DNA from: an uncultured Bdellovibrio sp.
Lineage (GTDB): Bacteria; Bdellovibrionota; Bdellovibrionia; Bdellovibrionales; Bdellovibrionaceae
Length of the DNA: 9,371 nt
Assembly: GCF_946478835.1 (NCBI RefSeq)
Contig: NZ_CAMLDV010000138.1
Location: forward strand, 1-9,371
Direction: 5' to 3'
The translations under genes and the position numbers were made by a program. Positions within the stretch are counted from its first letter, which is position 1. The number at the start of each line of letters is the position of its first letter. This document shows, in pieces, positions 6,299 to 9,371 of the stretch. Below the pieces are notes generated by a model. It searched no databases and was not told the DNA's origin. It saw only the letters and a list, made by a program, of their open reading frames with translations.

Positions 6299-6730
6299 AT
6301 GCAAAAAGACGGTTCGTTTCTACATAGCCGAAGTTTATGGATCTACTACACCCTCTTTTTTTCCGGCTCTCTGGTATTGGTTTACCAGGCGTTTGGTTGG
6401 GACATTGTCGGCGACTCCGTAAACTTTCTTTGTCTATTGTTTTTACTGAACGGATTTTTAACCCGTCGGCCTTTACATATTTTAGAAAATTCATTTCTGA
6501 TGACAGTGGGCTATATTTTGCCACTGCTGATTCGCAACTCTCTCAAACTGACTTACACGGAAGCCCCGTCTATTGCGGATTTCTTAAAGCTTGCGATGAA
6601 ATCGACGTCAGTCACCTTGCTGCTGGGTTGTGCTTTCTCGTGCCTGGGGTATTTCCTTGTCCAGGTATCACAAAGAGTCATGCAGCTAAGTCGCAGCAAA
6701 ATCACGACTCGCACTTATCACGACGAGTAG
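6299..6730 (+). CDS. Four-helix inner-membrane protein, unknown function
   Basis: The 143-residue protein has hydrophobic segments near residues 13-31, 38-54, 66-80 and 104-122 and a basic C-terminal tail (RVMQLSRSKITTRTYHDE). This predicts an inner-membrane protein with four helices. It has no signature I recognise. The ATG directly follows the T-tract of the terminator, and the only upstream purine-rich match, GAGGGG at 6285-6290, is the terminator's 3' arm, eight bases from the ATG. No other in-frame start would keep the first helix intact. No good promoter is visible between 6204 and 6299, so expression may depend on read-through. The stop lies one base from the stop of the convergent ABC ATPase gene, so the two genes are packed tail to tail. 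The tight fit and coherent hydrophobic pattern support a real gene, but less firmly than for the neighbours. Confidence 0.65.
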   Translation: MQKDGSFLHSRSLWIYYTLFFSGSLVLVYQAFGWDIVGDSVNFLCLLFLLNGFLTRRPLHILENSFLMTVGYILPLLIRNSLKLTYTEAPSIADFLKLAMKSTSVTLLLGCAFSCLGYFLVQVSQRVMQLSRSKITTRTYHDE

Positions 6731-6731
6731 T

Positions 6732-7532
6732 CTAATCCCCCGTTGTTCCCTGAAGCTGTGCTTGTTCAAAGCGGTTTTGTTCCTCCATCACGAGTTGTGA
6801 AATTTCTTTTTTTAAATCGTTAAAATCCGGAGACGCTGGATTGCGCGGGCGCGGGAGCTCCACGTGAATGTCTTTTTTCACGGTGCCCGGCCGATAGCTC
6901 ATCACAATAATCCGATCTGAAAGATAGATGGATTCTTCGATCGAGTGAGTAACAAACACGATGGTCTTTTTTAATTCACTCCATAGCTTTAACAACTCGT
7001 CTTGAAGACTCCGGCGAGTGAGGGCATCTAGAGCACCGAAAGGTTCATCCATCAACATGATTGGCGAATCCAAGGCAAGCACGCGGGCAATCGCCACCCT
7101 CTGTCGCATTCCTCCCGAAAGATCTTTAGGAAAACGATCCCGGAAGTCTGCGAGCTTCAACATTTTCAATAATTCATTGAGTTTGTTTTCAATCTTCTGC
7201 GGATTTTCTTTTTTAATTTTTAAACCAAAGGTGATGTTTTCAGCGACCGTCATCCAGGGAAACAGAGCGTACTCTTGAAAGACCATGCCGCGATCCGGGC
7301 CGGGCAATAAAATGATTTTTCCATCCACACGGATTTCACCCTGAGTGGGCAAAGAAAATCCCGCAATGGCATTCAGAAGCGTACTCTTTCCACATCCTGA
7401 AGGTCCCAACAAACATACAAACTGTCCTGCGGAAATATTAAAATTAATATCGCGAAGAGCGACGACATCTTTTCCTTCGCCGTAAAAAACTTTATGAACG
7501 TGTTCAATTTCAATTTGCGCGGATTCACTCAT
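6732..7532 (-). CDS. NitT/TauT-type ABC transporter, ATP-binding protein (SsuB/TauB-like)
   Basis: This cytoplasmic ATPase powers the importer encoded with it. In the 266-residue protein read from the ATG at 7532, all ABC motifs are intact: Walker A GPSGCGKST (43-51), Q-loop Gln86 in FQEYALFPW, signature LSGGMRQR (138-145), Walker B IMLMDEP running into D-loop GALD (158-169), and H-loop His196 in THS. The sequence pattern matches the nitrate/sulfonate/taurine group (SsuB, TauB, NrtD), whose length is typically similar. The frame extends to a TTG at 7550, but the ATG at 7532 has GAGG six bases upstream and overlaps the permease stop as ATGA, the usual coupled arrangement. It is the third gene of the operon. 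The motifs give the family, not the substrate. Confidence 0.95.
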   Translation of the reverse strand: MSESAQIEIEHVHKVFYGEGKDVVALRDINFNISAGQFVCLLGPSGCGKSTLLNAIAGFSLPTQGEIRVDGKIILLPGPDRGMVFQEYALFPWMTVAENITFGLKIKKENPQKIENKLNELLKMLKLADFRDRFPKDLSGGMRQRVAIARVLALDSPIMLMDEPFGALDALTRRSLQDELLKLWSELKKTIVFVTHSIEESIYLSDRIIVMSYRPGTVKKDIHVELPRPRNPASPDFNDLKKEISQLVMEEQNRFEQAQLQGTTGD

Positions 7533-8344
7533 TCCAAACCTCGATGCCAACGCAAAAGATAACTATTCAGTTTGCTGACGCCCGTATCAATCGCAAGTCC
7601 CAAGAGTCCGATGGAGAACATACCGGCAATGATTTTATCTGACCAAAAATATTCGCGCGCTTCCAAAATCCGATAACCAAGTCCATTGTTCACAGCGATC
7701 ATCTCTGCCACGATCATACAAATAAAGCCGGTGCCGATCCCGATGCGCACGCCACTTAAGATGTAAGGCATCGCCGCTGGCAAGATCACTTTTAAAAACA
7801 TCACACGCGGATTTGCACCTAAGTTTCTGGCGGCACGAATATAAATACTGTCAACGGCTCTGACTCCGACAATGGTGTTCATTAAAACCGGAAAGAAAGC
7901 GCCCAGACTGATTAAAAAAACTGCCGGAGGATCGCCGAGCCCAAACCATAAAATGGCCAAAGGAATAAAAGCAATCGGAGGAATAGGACGAAGCACTTGA
8001 ATCAGTGGATTAAAATAATCATAAATGTGAGTGCTTGCTCCCATCAGAAGACCTAAAGGAAGCGCGAGTCCCGCACCAATGATGAATCCCACGGCCACCC
8101 GATAAGAGCTCGCAATGAGATCATGAATAAGTTCTCCAGAGAAAAGCCATTTGGTATAAGATCCTTGTGCAGGATCATAGGCTTCGTAAGGTTTCAGGTA
8201 TTCATACCATTTCATTAGAACAGCAGAAGGCGCCGGCAACACATGAGGGTTCACTCCTCCGAAGCGCACGACAAGCTCCCACACAATCAGTATGGCGGCT
8301 GGCACCCAAAATCCTTTTATTGCCGACGTCCATGCTATTTTCAA
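7529..8344 (-). CDS. NitT/TauT-type ABC transporter, permease (SsuC/TauC-like)
   Basis: This inner-membrane protein forms the translocation channel, probably as a dimer. Using the TTG at 8344 it has 271 residues and about six hydrophobic helices. It carries the conserved RPIPPIAFIPLAILWFGLG segment (119-137) of this permease group and an EAA-type loop (IRAARNLGANPRVMFLKVILP, compressed here to residues 169-189) that contacts the ATPase. The frame reaches another TTG at 8350, but that codon abuts the AGGAG with no spacer, whereas 8344 has a six-base spacer, so 8344 is preferred. A somewhat long loop (about residues 48-70, KPYEAYDPAQGSY) precedes the transport domain. It lies between the binding-protein and ATPase genes, with the ATPase start overlapping its stop. 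Substrate not determined. Confidence 0.93.
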   Translation of the reverse strand: MKIAWTSAIKGFWVPAAILIVWELVVRFGGVNPHVLPAPSAVLMKWYEYLKPYEAYDPAQGSYTKWLFSGELIHDLIASSYRVAVGFIIGAGLALPLGLLMGASTHIYDYFNPLIQVLRPIPPIAFIPLAILWFGLGDPPAVFLISLGAFFPVLMNTIVGVRAVDSIYIRAARNLGANPRVMFLKVILPAAMPYILSGVRIGIGTGFICMIVAEMIAVNNGLGYRILEAREYFWSDKIIAGMFSIGLLGLAIDTGVSKLNSYLLRWHRGLE

Positions 8345-8350
8345 ACTCAA

Positions 8351-8355
8351 CTCCT
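8351..8355 (-). promoter_or_regulatory. Ribosome binding site deciding the permease TTG start
   Basis: AGGAG on the minus strand overlaps the TAG stop of the binding-protein gene (8354-8356) and lies six bases before TTG 8344. This supports translational coupling and the second of two nearby TTG codons as the start. Confidence 0.65.
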
Positions 8356-9355
8356 AGGGAACTCCCATGGATTTTTTGGCATCCGCAAGAAGATCCAACT
8401 TCACCCAGTCTGCCGCCTTGGGAGGATTTTTCATTCGACCAACGCCATATTTGTGCATAAGGTCTGTCGTGATTTGCATGTGCTCAACTGTGAGATCATA
8501 CGTGTACTCTGCATTTCCCATGGCATCTTTGAAATCTTGGGGAGTGATTTGTCCTTTGAACATTTTTTCGATCACGTATTTCTGTGCGAGATCCGGTTTT
8601 TCAATAAAGGTTTTTGTCGCATCAACAAAGCACTTCATAAATTTTTCGGCCACCGCTTTTTTATTCTTGTACATGGTCTCTGTCATGACAAGTGTACGAA
8701 TCGGTTCTCCCATCGGAGTGTCGTAAGGTTTTATTAACTCCACTCCATAGCCTTTATTGATCGCTTGTGATGATTGCGGCTCACTCTGTGACATGGCATC
8801 GATGTTTTTTGCCTGAAGCGCTTGATTCAAATCCGCGAAGGCCATAAAAACAATTCTCACGTCTTTTCCGGGTTGTTCAGACCAGGTGAGATTGTTTTTA
8901 GCAAGTTCGGCATACAGAAGAAGTTCTTGGGCTCCGCCGCGAGCCACGCCGACTTTTTTGCCCTTAAGTTCTTTGACCGACGTGATTTTCAAATCAGGTC
9001 GCACAACGATGCGCGCCCCGCCTTTCGCAAATCCAGCAACGGCATAAATCGGCGCACCTCCTGCTCGCCCCGCAATGGCGGCATCTGCGGCGCTGGCGGC
9101 GACGTCAATCTCTCCTGCGATGATGGCTGGAATGATGTCGAGACCTTTTGCGAAAACTCTTTCTTGAACTTTTAAACCGTATTTTCCGCAGTGTTCAGTA
9201 AGGTAACTAATTGCACCGTAGTGTGCGAATTTTAGATTTCCAACACGGACGAGATCGGGAGCTTGCGCTTTTGCATCGAAGTTAAGAATAGAAAGGATCA
9301 GGAGAAAGAAAAAACTAAGGATGAGTTTTGAGTGACGCTGATGAGCTTGCTGCAT
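8354..9355 (-). CDS. NitT/TauT-type ABC transporter, periplasmic substrate-binding protein (SsuA/NMT1-like)
   Basis: The 333-residue protein has a Sec signal peptide (residues 1-32, ending AKAQA) and the layout of the SsuA/TauA/NMT1-like periplasmic binding proteins. It has an opening strand VRVGNLKF, then GLDIIPAIIAGEIDVAASAADAA with the compact binding-site helix (residues 71-93), VRPD (118-121), VKELKGKKVGV (127-137) at the domain crossover, and a C-terminal helical part with MQITTDLMHKYG (293-304). The start is secure because AAGGAGG lies five bases upstream. It is the first gene of a complete importer operon. Known members bind nitrate, taurine, alkanesulfonates, aromatic or pyrimidine-type compounds; the ligand here cannot be read from the sequence. 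There is no neighbouring catabolic or assimilation gene in the window to hint at it. A lone Cys56 and Cys242 remain in the mature protein. Confidence 0.92.
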   Translation of the reverse strand: MQQAHQRHSKLILSFFFLLILSILNFDAKAQAPDLVRVGNLKFAHYGAISYLTEHCGKYGLKVQERVFAKGLDIIPAIIAGEIDVAASAADAAIAGRAGGAPIYAVAGFAKGGARIVVRPDLKITSVKELKGKKVGVARGGAQELLLYAELAKNNLTWSEQPGKDVRIVFMAFADLNQALQAKNIDAMSQSEPQSSQAINKGYGVELIKPYDTPMGEPIRTLVMTETMYKNKKAVAEKFMKCFVDATKTFIEKPDLAQKYVIEKMFKGQITPQDFKDAMGNAEYTYDLTVEHMQITTDLMHKYGVGRMKNPPKAADWVKLDLLADAKKSMGVP

Positions 9356-9360
9356 ACGGG

Positions 9361-9367
9361 CCTCCTT
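9361..9367 (-). promoter_or_regulatory. Consensus ribosome binding site of the importer operon
   Basis: AAGGAGG on the minus strand sits five bases before the ATG at 9355, a near-perfect Shine-Dalgarno. The operon promoter lies beyond the right edge of the window. Confidence 0.85.
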
Positions 9368-9371
9368 AAAC

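Noticed and set aside
6693..6730. A possible hairpin (ACTCG ... CGAGT) near the convergent gene ends at 6730/6732.
   Set aside because: Only five base pairs with a long loop and no T-tract on either side, so it is not a credible terminator.
8243..8737. A 164-codon open frame on the + strand across the permease/binding-protein junction.
   Set aside because: It is antisense to two recognisable transporter genes, rich in His, Phe and Cys, and has no supporting ribosome binding site or family likeness.

Overview
The window is a gene-dense piece of a bacterial chromosome with nine protein-coding genes. One of these, the fibre gene, is cut by the left edge. I found no RNA genes, CRISPR array, insertion sequence or gap over 300 bases. 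The organism looks Gram-negative: there is a lipoprotein, signal peptides, a candidate outer-membrane barrel and a periplasmic binding-protein transporter. Moderate GC, a large repetitive trimeric-fibre-like protein and many lineage-specific secreted proteins point to a predatory Bdellovibrio-like bacterium (Bdellovibrionota). That assignment is inference, not proof.

Layout, left to right. (1) Bases 2-1756, + strand: the C-terminal 584 residues of a fibre protein. It has seven short W-containing bead motifs, phage-tail-fibre-like glycine/threonine repeats and a terminal domain with eight cysteines. (2) Bases 1753-4057, - strand: a tightly coupled three-gene operon, transcribed in the order TPR lipoprotein, FadL/PorV/TraF-like candidate barrel, small multi-helix membrane protein. 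(3) Bases 4058-4188: a divergent intergenic region with a perfect TATAAT and an inverted repeat. (4) Bases 4189-6203, + strand: a secreted protein with a possible Cys-His-Asn hydrolase core, followed by a membrane-anchored protein, closed by a strong intrinsic terminator (6259-6298). (5) Bases 6299-6730, + strand: a four-helix membrane protein whose start codon touches the terminator T-tract. (6) Bases 6732-9355, - strand: a complete NitT/TauT-type ABC importer in the order binding protein, permease, ATPase, with coupled starts.

The genes form separate modules with no evident shared pathway. The common theme is the cell envelope: surface fibre, outer-membrane module, exported enzyme-like protein and nutrient uptake. 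The most interesting items are the fibre with its cysteine-rich tip, the unclassified secreted protein at 4189-5496, the terminator hairpin that also holds the likely ribosome binding site of the next gene, and the unassigned three-gene envelope operon.
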